Shown here: positions 11,965-21,784 of the stretch, piece after piece
Layout: each line of letters starts with the position of its first letter
How positions within the stretch are numbered: the stretch's first letter is position 1
Assembly (NCBI RefSeq): GCF_900324465.2
Contig: NC_046622.1
Location: 498,501-562,500 of the forward strand
Source: Anabas testudineus
Lineage: Eukaryota > Chordata > Actinopteri > Anabantiformes > Anabantidae
Reading direction: 5' to 3'
DNA length: 64,000 nt
Translations under genes and position numbers: made by a program
The notes under the pieces: generated by a model
What the model saw: only the letters and a program-made list of their open reading frames with translations
What the model was told of the DNA's origin: nothing
Database searches by the model: none

Positions 11965-12145
11965 ACAGCCAAGTAAATTTACATTTAGTCATTTATCAGA
12001 TGCTTTTACCCAAAGTGACTTATAAGTGAGGAACAACGTACAAGGCAACCCCGCTACTGGAGGTAGGCCACAAGTGGGATTCAAACCCGAGTTGAACATG
12101 CCCAAGGGTGAAGACCTTACCACTACACTATCCAGCTGTGCAAAT
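11965..12145 (-). mobile_element. tRNA-derived SINE with an L2-like 3' tail
   Basis: Read on the minus strand, the 5' part looks like a tRNA: an A-box-like TAGTGTAGTGG (12130-12120) and a B box GGTTTGAATCC (12087-12077), about 33 bp apart. Both are close to RNA polymerase III consensus. The 3' part (about 12030-11965) reads CACTTATAAGTCACTTTGGG and then an ACTAAATGTAAAT end. A related tail adjoins LINE C-terminal sequence at 29.4 kb. SINEs borrow LINE tails for mobilisation, which fits. Confidence 0.65.
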
Positions 12146-12895
12146 AAGTAAATTTTAGTATTTGTACAGTCCGCTATGTAGCCTTAGTTTGGGCACTAAG
12201 CTGTGTAGTTTATGTAGGATGCATAATACAATTTTAATATACTGTACATTGTTGTAATATTAAATGTGGTAGCTCTTTACAGCTCTGTAGTAATATGGGA
12301 ATATAAAGTATAATAACGTTCTACTGTAAACTGTTCTCTAACAAGAAGTCAGTTTAGTACTTTCACCATGGCCTTTATATTTGTGCTACTGTTTGTTTTT
12401 GTACATGCTTATTTGCGCAAATCCAAATCATAGGTTTGACATAAGTGTGTATAATGTATAGTATGTGGTGCACAAAGTTTTACATCTGATTTTGTTTTTA
12501 TTAGTTTTTTATTTTCATTCCTACATATTCAGTCCATCTTGCACCGCTGTTACAAGAATCTTCTCCTTTCTCATTTGTAATCAGCAAAAAACACGTTGAG
12601 TCAAGAATGTCACTGTAGCGTTTCTCAGTTTTTGCAGTTGTAACAAACTCTTTTTCTCAGTAAACTGGTAATAGCGATGATTAGGCCAAAGGTCCAGGTC
12701 TTGTTACACTTTGAATAATATTACAGAGTAAAAAACAAAGCCTTCATGACTTGAACAATATGAAATGATGGTTTCTCATGTCACTCCATGCTCATTCCAC
12801 ACATGGTGGCCAAGATGAAATTCAGTTTATTCAGTTTCAGTTTAGCACTAACTTGGTTAAACTTCTGGGTTATTGTTCATTAGTTAATCTGAGAG
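12146..12895. other. intergenic, nothing recognised
   Basis: A/T-rich sequence between the SINE and the Tc1-like remnant. No coding motif or known repeat recognised. Confidence 0.4.
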
Positions 12896-13866
12896 GGGGT
12901 TGTTAGTCAGTTTCAGCTGCTATGGACAGAGCACAGAGAAGGTTCCAGGAGACAAGCAGTTACTGTAGGAGAAGTGGACAGGGCTGTAGAAGGTTCAACA
13001 GGACCAGTCTCTGCTCCTTTGTGCAAGGAGAAACAGGATAAGCACTGTCAGATCCTTACAAAATCACCTCCAGTAGGCCACTGGTGTGACTGTCTCTAAC
13101 CAAACAATCATGAGGGTGGCCTGAGGGCCAGACATCCTCTTGTGGGCCCTGTCCTCACTGTGCAGCACCGTGGGGCTCGACTGACATTTGCCCTAGCCTA
13201 GAATTGCTTTTCACAGATAAGAGCAGGTTTTCCCTGAACACATGTGACAGACATGAAAGGTCTTGAGAAGCCGTGGAGAACGTTATGCTGCATGTTACAT
13301 TGTTTAGCATGACTGGTTTGGTGGTGGGTCAGTGATGGTCTGGGAAGGCATATCAATGGAGGGACATACAGACCTTTACAGACCAGACAACAGCACCCCG
13401 AGTGTCATAAAATTCTTGGACCCACTGTCAGACCATACACTGGAGCAGTGGGTCCTTGGGTTGCTCCTGGTGACAACAATGCCCCGCCTCATGTTGGCAG
13501 TTCCTGAAGCATGAAGGAATTGATACCATTGCCTGACTCCCAGGCTCGCCTGACCTTAATCCAATAGAACACCTCAGGGACATTGTGTTTTGGTCCATCC
13601 AATGCCGCCAGGTTGCATCTCAGACTGTTTGGGAACTCTGTGATTTCTTAGAAGATACCCCTGGGCATCATCCATCCTCTCATTAGGAGAGGATGGATGA
13701 TATCCTGATGTTGTCAGGCATACAAGCACGTGGGGGCCATACAAAGTACCATTTTGAGTTGCTGGAATGAAAATTTGGATAACCTGCTGCATCATTTTTC
13801 CAATTAGATTTTCATGGTGTCTTTGAATTCAGCCCTCTGCAGGTTGATCATTTTAATATCCATCAA
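12896..13866 (+). mobile_element. degraded Tc1-like DNA transposon (transposase remnant)
   Basis: The text follows a Tc1-family transposase in scattered frames. The N-terminal side lies near 12920-13010 (MDRAQRRFQ, then TSLCSF-like). GSVMVWEGISMEG follows near 13330, then a remnant of the HDNARPH region near 13480 and SPDLNPIEHLRDIVF-like text near 13545-13590. The DDE core is interrupted by many small deletions and no long frame survives; the longest is 60 codons at 13332-13514. The 3' end seems cut near 13866 and no inverted repeats were found. A perfect palindrome within it (13667-13701) is listed in the findings. Confidence 0.7.
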
Positions 13867-14173
13867 AGAGTCACCGAGTTTTACTTTAAGAGAGCTGCAG
13901 AGTATGACCAAGGCAGGGAAGCAGGTGAATGCTCACATTAACATAATCTTTCTTGTTTTTGTCATTTTTAACCCAAGTATTGATTTTGCAAAGCAAATGT
14001 TTTTTACAATTATCTCCATGACATTCAATCTGTTTAGCATTATTGCACTGACATCCGTTCATGTGGGCTTCATGTTCAAGAAGGCAGAAGTGAATGTGGC
14101 CCAGTCTATAACAAGTAATGTAATCATTCCACTGTGTGCACAGTAAAAGTAATTGTGAACCTAAGGAAGGATC
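13867..14173. other. intergenic, nothing supported
   Basis: A hydrophobic open frame (13814-14146) starts inside the Tc1 remnant and runs on without family similarity. Not supported as a gene. Confidence 0.4.
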
Positions 14174-14560
14174 ATGATAAACTCTACACCGGTTTCATAT
14201 TTCACGTTTGCTGCTTACTTTGACACAGGAACTTTTAAGTTCTTATGTTTCATCATTGTCCTGTTTTTATATATTCATATTGTCAGCGTAAATCCTTTGC
14301 TCATCGTGATTATCTGTACAAACAGATGTTCACATGAACCTATGTACATATTTCTGTGCAGTTTGTAAATGAACTCTTTAGTAGTATGGGCTTGTTTCCA
14401 TTCGTCATGGTTCAGATCCTCTCTGATGTTTCTGCTTGAGTTTGTTTCTTGCAGATGTATTCTATTCACACATATACAGCTGTCGAATATTTAACATATT
14501 CAACAAATATTAAACCTTAACTGTCATTTCGTATGACAGATACATTGCTATGTTATGGCG
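14174..14560 (+). pseudogene. odorant receptor pseudogene of the MSYDRYLAIC type, 3' truncated
   Basis: The first 64 codons match the two intact sisters: MINSTPVSYFTFAAYFDTG, then CSHEPMYIFLCSL. Small deletions then shift the frame at about 14366, and the text continues in pieces (a FPFVMVQILSDV-like stretch, a tyrosine-rich stretch near 14460, and a remnant of SYDRYIA at about 14530-14551). After that similarity ends, so TM4-TM7 are missing. It is a dead third member of the 8.6-11.9 kb pair, in the same orientation as copy 2. Confidence 0.85.
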
Positions 14561-14859
14561 AATCAGAACCACCATCCCTAATCTGCAGGTCTACATCAAA
14601 CGCTGCAGGTTAAGATGCCAGGAGTAACTTTGCCTAGGAATAGAAATATTCAAGTTAAGGGTAACCACCAGGCAGTCGAGATAATTATGTTTTCATATTT
14701 ACTGTCTGCATCACTTCATGGGAGCTCTGCCATTGCTCCATCACCTTCGCATTATTATCTGGGTAGATTAGGATACGGTGGTATTCCATCAAGTGCTGTC
14801 TCCCAAGGCGTAAGATCTTTTCCTTTTCCTGGGTCAGATGAACTTAGGCAATTATTGTG

Positions 14860-14985
14860 TGAGATCCAGCAGTTTGGGCTGCAGGATGCAGTGGGCCCTG
14901 TCGATAACCACCGGCTTGGGAAGGTTTTCATCCCCCAGTAACTTGGGGATCAGTTTGCTGACAAACCTTTGGTCTAAGTTTCTCT
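14860..14985 (-). mobile_element. possible L1/Tx1-type LINE ORF1 fragment
   Basis: On the minus strand the text near 14975-14895 reads FVSKLIPKLLGDENLPKPVVIDRAH. This resembles the conserved centre of L1/Tx1 ORF1 proteins (leucine-rich start, then an IDRAHR-like motif). The frame then degenerates. A plus-strand open frame at 14615-14941 overlaps it and is judged a shadow. Confidence 0.4.
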
Positions 14986-15245
14986 TTATCATAATCTAAT
15001 CTAATGTAAATACAGGACATGATGGAACGGAACAAAAATAAGCAAATGTGTGCTATGCAAAATGAGAAGGTAATGTAATAAAATGGATCATTGACGTGTA
15101 TTGCATCAAAAATCTCTTAGTTCTTGCTATAGCTTAGTCTACTGGGGGACCTCTACTGATACACTGAGCTCCTCTCCTCTCTCCTTTCTCCTCTATCCAT
15201 TCAAATTCTACCATTTCATGTCATTAACTTTATGTCTTCTCTCTC
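14986..15245. other. intergenic, nothing recognised
   Basis: No gene or repeat recognised. A TCTCCTCT-rich stretch near 15170-15195 leads into the following L2 tail. Confidence 0.4.
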
Positions 15246-15658
15246 CTGTAGTTGTTTATGTTTCCTCCTCTCTGTCTCCCTCTCTCTGTACTTTTCTGCA
15301 GGTATCCTCCTCCTTGGAGCTGTACATCTCCAGAATCCAGTCGACCTGCCCAATGTTCTTGCTGCTTGTTGTTGTTTTTGTTGCCTGCTGTTCTTTTTTC
15401 TCTCCTCTTTCCACTCACCCCAACCAGTCGAGGTAGATGGCCGCCCACTATGAGCCTGGTTCTGCTAAAGGTGTCTTCCTCTAAAGCAGTGCTTTTCAAT
15501 TATTTTCTGTTATGCCGTCATGTCTTACGACAGATATCTAGTTAGTTTTATAGTTTTACCTCTTTTTGTATAATTATTCTCTGTAATACACTGTAAAGTG
15601 CCTTGAGATAACTTCTGTTGTGAATTGACGCTATACAAATAAAACTGAATTGAATTGA
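15246..15658 (+). mobile_element. L2-type LINE 3' tail with a foreign internal patch
   Basis: This copy begins with the pyrimidine-rich upstream part (TTCCTCCTCTCTGTCTCCCT at about 15256) also seen inverted at 24.4 kb. It continues through GGTAGATGGCCGCCCAC and ends in ATACAAATAAAACTGAATTG. Between CCTCTAAAG (about 15478) and CACTGTAAAG (about 15590) the usual tail is replaced by unrelated sequence, including an OR-like motif at 15514-15540 (see findings). Open frames here are chance products of the pyrimidine-rich sequence. Confidence 0.7.
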
Positions 15659-17145
15659 AAAATAATATGTAACAAATAACAATTTTTCCAGTGTAGTTTA
15701 TTACTACCTTTACTACTACCTCATACCATCTTTAACAAGGCCTTTTGAACTGAAATGGTAGATTTTTCATTTCAAAATGTAAAAATCACATTCATGACTT
15801 AGGCCAGCATAAACACATTTTCATTTTCTTCACTAGTTTACTTTTTATAATACTAAATACTTTAAATATATTTCTACTTTGTATATAGCTGTTCTTCTTC
15901 TTCATGGGATGATGCCTCACTGTACTGATAGACAATGATCTGAGGGCTAGTTATTTCAAAATGTCTAGTCTATGTTTTGAAGGCAAAGAAGTGAAAATGT
16001 TCTGGAATGTACAAGTTAATCACCTGAACTGAATCCACTGAGCTGAAACTTTAATGCAAAACAACTCAAGATTAAACAGGACGTAGAGATGACTGCAGAT
16101 CATCACCAAGAAAAATTGTTGATGATATTGTTGCACAAATTACCTTCATGTCCTTTGTGAATAACAGCGTTTTGTTAGGGTGACTGAATATTGAAAGGAA
16201 ACTTAATAAAAAATTAGTTCATTGATATGAACTAAACATAATTTGTTCTGGAAAAATGTCGATGTAAACTTTGTAAAATGCCTTGGTTTTCTGTGAGTCA
16301 ATGAGTATTATATTAATTTTTAATATTTAAAAGAAAGTACGTATGGTTGCCAAATCTCTGTGAATACAGAGTATTATCTTTCCTGTGGTCACTGCACAGG
16401 AGTATAAACACCCAAATGAAAGGCATAAGCTGCAATGTTTTTAGCAGTAACCACAGTGACAGCAGTGTTCTCCCAAGATTACCTGTGATGCACAGTGTGC
16501 TAATTGCCCTGTTAGTGAAGCTGTCTAGGGTCTCCAGAGTATCCAAGTATCCACAAAGATGCCTCTTGGGTTTGGCCTTGTATTGTTTCAGATGGAAATG
16601 AAACGTAACACATTACAGTGTCACCCAAGTCATTCTTTATTTCTCTAGTACAAAGAAAAAGATTTCTATACAGTTTTGTTCATGATGAGAAAAAACAACT
16701 GGCCATTGCTCAATAAACCCTGCATGCATGTTTCCTATAGATGAGGCCTGAGAATGGCCCCCATAACACAGGCGGCAGGGCACGGTGGCTTTTTAACATG
16801 ATGGATAAAGTATTTGTTGATAAAAGCATCATTATTATTCCATAATTCCTGCTTGTTATCAGCATATTAGGTAATATTATAAGTTAACTCCATTATTAAC
16901 TGAAAAAATAATGACTAAAAATAGAGATGTTGAAATTGTCAAATATTCATTCACTAATCAGCTGAAATTAATTTCTAACAATCCATTAATTAAATTTTTA
17001 TTTAATGTAAATATAAAATACTTTTGGGAATGGGCTTATTACTCACACTAGATTCAAACTTCTGCCTCCTGTGGGAAAGTCCCGCTGGATTCTTGTTGAC
17101 AAAACCAACCACACTATCTTCCTACCTACATGACAAAACACAACA
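15659..17145. other. intergenic, nothing recognised
   Basis: A/T-rich DNA. Overlapping frames on both strands (16313-16601) have no family motif. No repeat identified. Confidence 0.4.
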
Positions 17146-17885
17146 AAAATGATCTTTCATGTCTTTATTGAGAACAACCATTAAAACTTCATAGGGATAG
17201 TGGCAGCAATAACCTAGGTGCTTCTTGTAGCTGTGGAACAGACCTGCATATCGAGGAATTCACCATTGGGTTAAGGTCTGGGCTCTGACTAGGCCACTCT
17301 AAATGAGGAGTGTTCATTGTGCTCTTGGGGTCATTTTGACTGGCCCGCCACTTCTTGGTACAGTAGCCACAGTCCTAAAGTGTCTCTATTTGTAGATTGT
17401 TTAACTTCAGACTAGGGAATTTCTGTAGTCTTTGACATTATTTTGTAACCCTTTCCAGCTTTTTATAAATTAACAATTCTTGATCGTAGATCCTCTAAGA
17501 GCTTCTTTTGGCGAGGCATGACTCACATAAGCATATTCTTCTTGTGCTGAGCAAACTCAAAACGTTTGAGTGTTTTTTGTCAGTTGAAGTAGCTCTAGTC
17601 CACTCCTATGAATTAATTTTCTTAAAACACTATGCTAACACCTGACTCCAATTAGCTTTTTTGAGGTCATTATTCCAAGAGTTCACATACATTTTCCATT
17701 CACACTGAGGTTTTAATTGTTTGGTTCTCAATAAAGACATAAAAGATCAGAATTTTTTTGTGTTATTACTTTAGGCACATTATATTTATTAATACTCTTG
17801 ACTTGAAAGAAGAATAGTTCACATTATATGACAAATTAATGCATAAGAAACCAAGGAATTCCAAAACTTTTTCTTGCCAATCTAT
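17146..17885 (-). mobile_element. degraded Tc1-like transposon with inverted repeats
   Basis: A stretch at 17148-17189 (TGATCTTTCATGTCTTTATT onward) is the near-perfect reverse complement of 17708-17750 (AATAAAGACATAAAAGATCA end). These look like subterminal inverted repeats. On the minus strand from about 17519 the text reads MPRQKKLLEDLRSRIVNL, then KAGKGYK. That is the helix-turn-helix start of a Tc1 transposase, followed by stops. The rest of the transposase is lost or scrambled. The 3' edge reads TTTTTCTTGCCAATCTATAG (17867-17886), similar to the terminal TTCTTGCCACTGTA of fish Tc1 copies. Confidence 0.65.
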
Positions 17886-18075
17886 AGCGCCAAATAAGGT
17901 TTAAAACCTTACAAAATATAACTGTATACAGAATTATAAGAAATCCCAACAGCCCCACTGAGCAGCACCAGGAGACAGTGGAGAGGAAAAACTCCCTTTA
18001 GAGGAAGAAACCTCCAACAGAACCAGGCTCAGGGTGGGCGACCATCTGCCTCGAATGGTTGGGGTGAGAGGAAAC
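17886..18075 (-). mobile_element. L2-type LINE 3' tail fragment
   Basis: Reverse complement of the shared tail: starts at TAGCGCCAAATAAGG, passes CAGCACCAGGAGACAGTGG and ends near ATCTGCCTCGAATGG. It abuts the Tc1-like element directly. Confidence 0.7.
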
Positions 18076-18399
18076 AGGAGAGAAAGAAAAGACCAGCATC
18101 TGTGTTTGACACCCTGGGAATGAGGGTTGGGCTCCAGATGCATTGGAAAGAAGTCTAAACATGTTCAGAAATTCAACAGCAAAGAGTTTAGGAGTTTAGT
18201 AATAAAAAAAGGACACGTTGCATCACTGTTGAAATTTCTGCTCTGACTCTCATCAGCAACCTAAATTTGGTTTGCTAAAGCTAATACTAGCTAATCTTAC
18301 TTCATTTTTGAAGACTATATTTTAAATAATAATATTAAAAATGGGGTGATCGTGTTGTCTAAATAATTTTCTATGATTTGTCTTTTGCTTGATGTGTGG
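18076..18399. other. intergenic, nothing recognised
   Basis: A short unassigned gap between two L2 pieces. Confidence 0.4.
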
Positions 18400-19650
18400 T
18401 TGTGTTGGTGAAATTTATCTCACAGAGCTTTATTAGTAATCTCCCAGAGTTATCAACTTTGATTGGATCACCATCTGACCCTACAGAACTAGACCAGGCG
18501 ACTGAATATCTAGAGTCGTCACTACGTCATACCTTAGATAATGTAGCTCCAGTTAAAAGAAAAGTCATTAGAGATAAGAAACTCGCTCCCCGGTATAACG
18601 ATGACACGCGCGCCTTAAAACAGACTACTCGAAAGTTAGAACATAAATGGCGCCAAACTAAATTGTTAGTATTTCAGATAGCATGGAAGGAGAGCATCCT
18701 GAACTATAAAAAAGCTCTTAGTGCAGCTAGATCAACGTATCTCTCCACTCTCATAGAAAACAACAAAAATAACCATAGATTTTTATTTAATACAGTAGCC
18801 AAATTAACTAGAAAGAAGACCACATCCAGAGACTGGATGCTAATTAACTTCCTTCTGCTTAATCCTGATAAGACAGAAGTACTAGTTATAGGATCATCTG
18901 CAGCTAGAAGCAAGATGTTAGACCACACCGTAACTCTAGATGGCCTTTCCGTTACATCTAGTGCAACAGTCAAAGACCTTGGTGTGATTCTAGATTCCAG
19001 TCTTTCATTTGAAGCTCATGTAGATAATATCACCAGGACAGCTTTCTTTCACCTCAGAAATATTGCCAAGATAAGAAATATTTTGTCACTAAATGATGCA
19101 GAAAAATTTGTCCATGCTTTCATCACCTCTAGGTTGGACTACTGTAATGCCTTACTGTCTGGCTGTTCAACCAGGTGCATAAACAAGCTTCAGTTAGTTC
19201 AGAATGCAGCAGCGAGAGTCCTCACTCGAAACAGAAGATATGAGCACATCACCCCTATCTTATCTACACTTCATTGGCTCCCCGTGAAATTTCGCATTGA
19301 TTTTAAAATACTACTTCTGACATTTAAAGCATTAAATGGTCTTGCGCCGCAGTATCTGAGTGAACTGCTAGTGTCTTATGATCCACCACGCCTACTTCGC
19401 TCAAAGGATGCTGGCTGCCTGTCAGTACCTCGTATCCTAAAAACTACAGCTGGGGGCAGAGCTTTTTCTTACAAAGCCCCAAAGTTATGGAATAGCCTTC
19501 CAAATAGCGCTCGGGACTCACACACAGTCTCAGTGTTTAAGTCTAGGCTGAAAACCTACCTATTTAGTCATTTAGCATTTTGTAAATAGATTTGGGAAGG
19601 ACTCATTTGGGAAGGACTCAATTCAATTCAATAAAATTGAATTGAATTGA
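18400..19650 (+). mobile_element. L2-type LINE with an in-frame internal deletion (397-codon frame)
   Basis: One open frame (18396-19589) joins two distant parts of an L2 protein. The first part is the endonuclease-to-RT linker (FISNLPELSTLIGSPSDPTE through NTVAKLTRKKTTS). From about codon 147 the frame jumps to the RT thumb ([20 protein letters not shown]). It then runs through the full C-terminus (RLDYCNALLSGC, LQLVQNAAARVLTRN, KLWNSLPNSARD). Compared with the copy at the window start, about 0.9 kb holding the RT palm (the GVPQGS and YADD motifs) is missing without breaking the frame. The 3' UTR is also nearly absent and a GAATTGAATT tail follows at once. It cannot encode an active RT. It is a LINE derivative, not a host gene, although an expressed product cannot be excluded. 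Confidence 0.85.
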
Positions 19651-20459
19651 AATTTGAGTTTTTGTTCACAAAGCAAGTCAACAACCCATGTCTAGGTTTA
19701 GCCACTAGATAAACATGTCCATTCTAGCAAAGGTAGAAAACTTTCTAAAACTCTAAACTATTTAAGGATACTGCAACACCACACTGCAAGCAGCTAGTGG
19801 TCAACCAATTCCAACATTTTTAATTAATCAGCATCTTCCAATGTCGACACTAACGCAGACTGATTAATCAAAAAATGTCTGCAGAAAAATGTTTCGAATA
19901 CGTAAAATAATTCACTAAATACTCATTTAAGTTCAGCATATTTGTCTCATTCTCACTTGTTATTGTTAAGTTGTTGTGTTTTCCCAGATGCTAGACAGCA
20001 TCAACAACATATCAGCATTATGTATCAGTCACCCGTATCCTTGCTAATTAAAAGTCAGCATCAGCCAATAAAAAAACCTATTGCAGTTAATCCAAATTTT
20101 ATTTTAGTTAGCCGGTTGATTCCGTTAGCTTAGCGTGTTGCTATCCTGAGTTGGATCAGTTTTGCAAAGTTTCGAGACATGTCTTGGAGGAAATACTGTA
20201 TAGGTTATATTGAAGTTTAATAGTTTAAACAGACAATCCAAGCATGCGGACAAGCTTAATGATTTTATTGTTAAAAAATGTTACATATTGGGGCTTAAAT
20301 AAAATTTAATATTTTGTGAAACTAGCAACAAGCAACAAATACAACTATAATAAATTCTTTAATTTTGTTCAGTCATTTAGACAAAGAGAGGCCGACCATC
20401 CTTACCCTACTGGGAGACACTTTTCATTTTCCATACTTTCATTCTTAATTTGGTTGCAT
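19651..20459. other. intergenic, nothing recognised
   Basis: A/T-rich sequence. The frame at 19942-20133 has no family motif. Confidence 0.4.
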
Positions 20460-20650
20460 GAATCTTGTTCTGTGGGATTTTCAGTCTAACTTTTTCTTTG
20501 TGCAACCAGTAGTAAGGGAAAATATTTAAGAGCTGAATCAGTGGTTCAGCAGGGACAGGTGGATGCAGGGATGGATGGACAAGAATGTGCAGCTGATATC
20601 ACACTGCAGATATCACCTGATGCATTTAGGGCAGCTCTTGATTGAGTACT
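20460..20650 (+). promoter_or_regulatory. OR upstream module, copy 1 (for the gene at 21785)
   Basis: Contains GGGATTTTCAGTC (about 20475-20487), CAACCAGTAG in the CCAAT-box position, the TATA-like ATATTTAAGAG (20522-20532), the core CAGTGGTTCAGC (20539-20550), GACAGGTGGATG, and TATCACACTGCAGA (20597-20610). The core is 1246 bp before the ATG. It is one of eight copies in the window; promoter or first-exon function is inferred from repetition and position. Confidence 0.6.
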
Positions 20651-21756
20651 GAAATCCAATTATTTCTTAACTAGTCACAGACCTGCCGTACTTTAGATAG
20701 CAGTGTTGAACATCCCTAGATAAGGGTCAGTAGCCGTGCACGTTAAGTGATCTTGTTAGACTGGTATCTTTTGATAAATTCCAGTATTTTGTGTTTTCAG
20801 GGTGAGACAAGCTGCACCTGCTCTTTGTGAGGTTTGTTTGGAAAGGATCTTTCTTTTTATTTATGTATTATTTTTCTCTCAGCTTACTGCTAATATTGAG
20901 ATGTCATAAAAGTTAAAAAGAAGGATAAGGCTAGTCACTAACATACAAATATAAATATTCATATATCTGTTTGAACTGGAATGTGATAGACAAGATTTTT
21001 AGGAAACTAATGCAAAATATTTTTATAAATAAGTGAAATTATAATCAGGCTAGACAGCTATTTTAATTACATTATATTAACATATAATTGAAGATTTGAT
21101 TTAAATTATACACAAACATGTAAATAACCACTGAAAGTGATACTATCTGATCACTTAAACCACTTGTACCACTTTGACAAGTGGTAAGTGGTCTGACGCA
21201 TTGTTAATCTAAATGTATGTTAATCTAAAACACATTTTAAAACTAAGTTTTAAGAGATTGTATGAGATCACAGACTCATAAGACATCACTCTATTGTCAA
21301 ATAATACCTTTGCCTTTGACATTTATCGTTACACTCCACAATCGTTGTATTTGTTAATTCAATATTGTCACTGTTTCTTCATATTGCAATTCTTCTGTAT
21401 AGCTGGTTCAGCTATCTACTTCCTGATGTTCATTGTACATTTTTTTTATCTGAATCAATAGTCAAAGAACATAAAATATTTTGTATAGAGACCACTGCGG
21501 GAAACTTCCACCTTGTTATTTTGAGTTATACAAATTGCACTAATCTAACCAATTAGATTTGGTTGAAGGCTGGCATTTATATAACCATTAATCTGTAGTG
21601 GTAGTACCAAATCTGTTGTCTGAATATTGGTGGCTAGGTGCTGTTTGGTTTAGTAGGAAATCATTTTTGAAGTTTGTACAGCTACAACTAATTCTTTTAG
21701 AAAAAAATCCATTGTGGGGGAGAAGTTAAAATTTCATTTGCTCCATTTGTTTTTAG
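20651..21756. other. putative OR 5' intron region with a splice acceptor
   Basis: Holds the acceptor TTTGTTTTTAG, with AG at 21755-21756, 28 bp before the first ATG of the next gene. A possible small non-coding exon lies near 20802-20830 (TTTTCAG before, GTGAGG after). The open frame at 21365-21556 shows no motif. Confidence 0.4.
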
Positions 21757-21784
21757 GCTGCTCAAACTAAAAACCTGGACAAAG

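Noticed and set aside
12077-12130. A free-standing tRNA gene on the minus strand
   Set aside because: The A and B boxes are there, but the stems do not close into a tRNA and a LINE-like tail follows, so it is a SINE.
13332-13514. 60-codon open frame as a small gene
   Set aside because: It is part of a Tc1 transposase (GSVMVWEGISMEG) with frameshifts on both sides.
13667-13701. Palindrome as a transcription terminator
   Set aside because: The organism is a eukaryote and the palindrome lies inside a dead transposase.
13814-14146. 110-codon hydrophobic frame, possible membrane protein
   Set aside because: It starts inside a transposon remnant and has no OR or other motif; the hydrophobicity comes from T-rich sequence.
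14615-14941. 108-codon open frame on the plus strand
   Set aside because: The opposite strand carries the LINE ORF1-like motif; the plus frame shows nothing.
18396-19589. 397-codon open frame as a host gene
   Set aside because: Every part matches the L2 linker, thumb and C-terminus seen in other LINE copies in the window.
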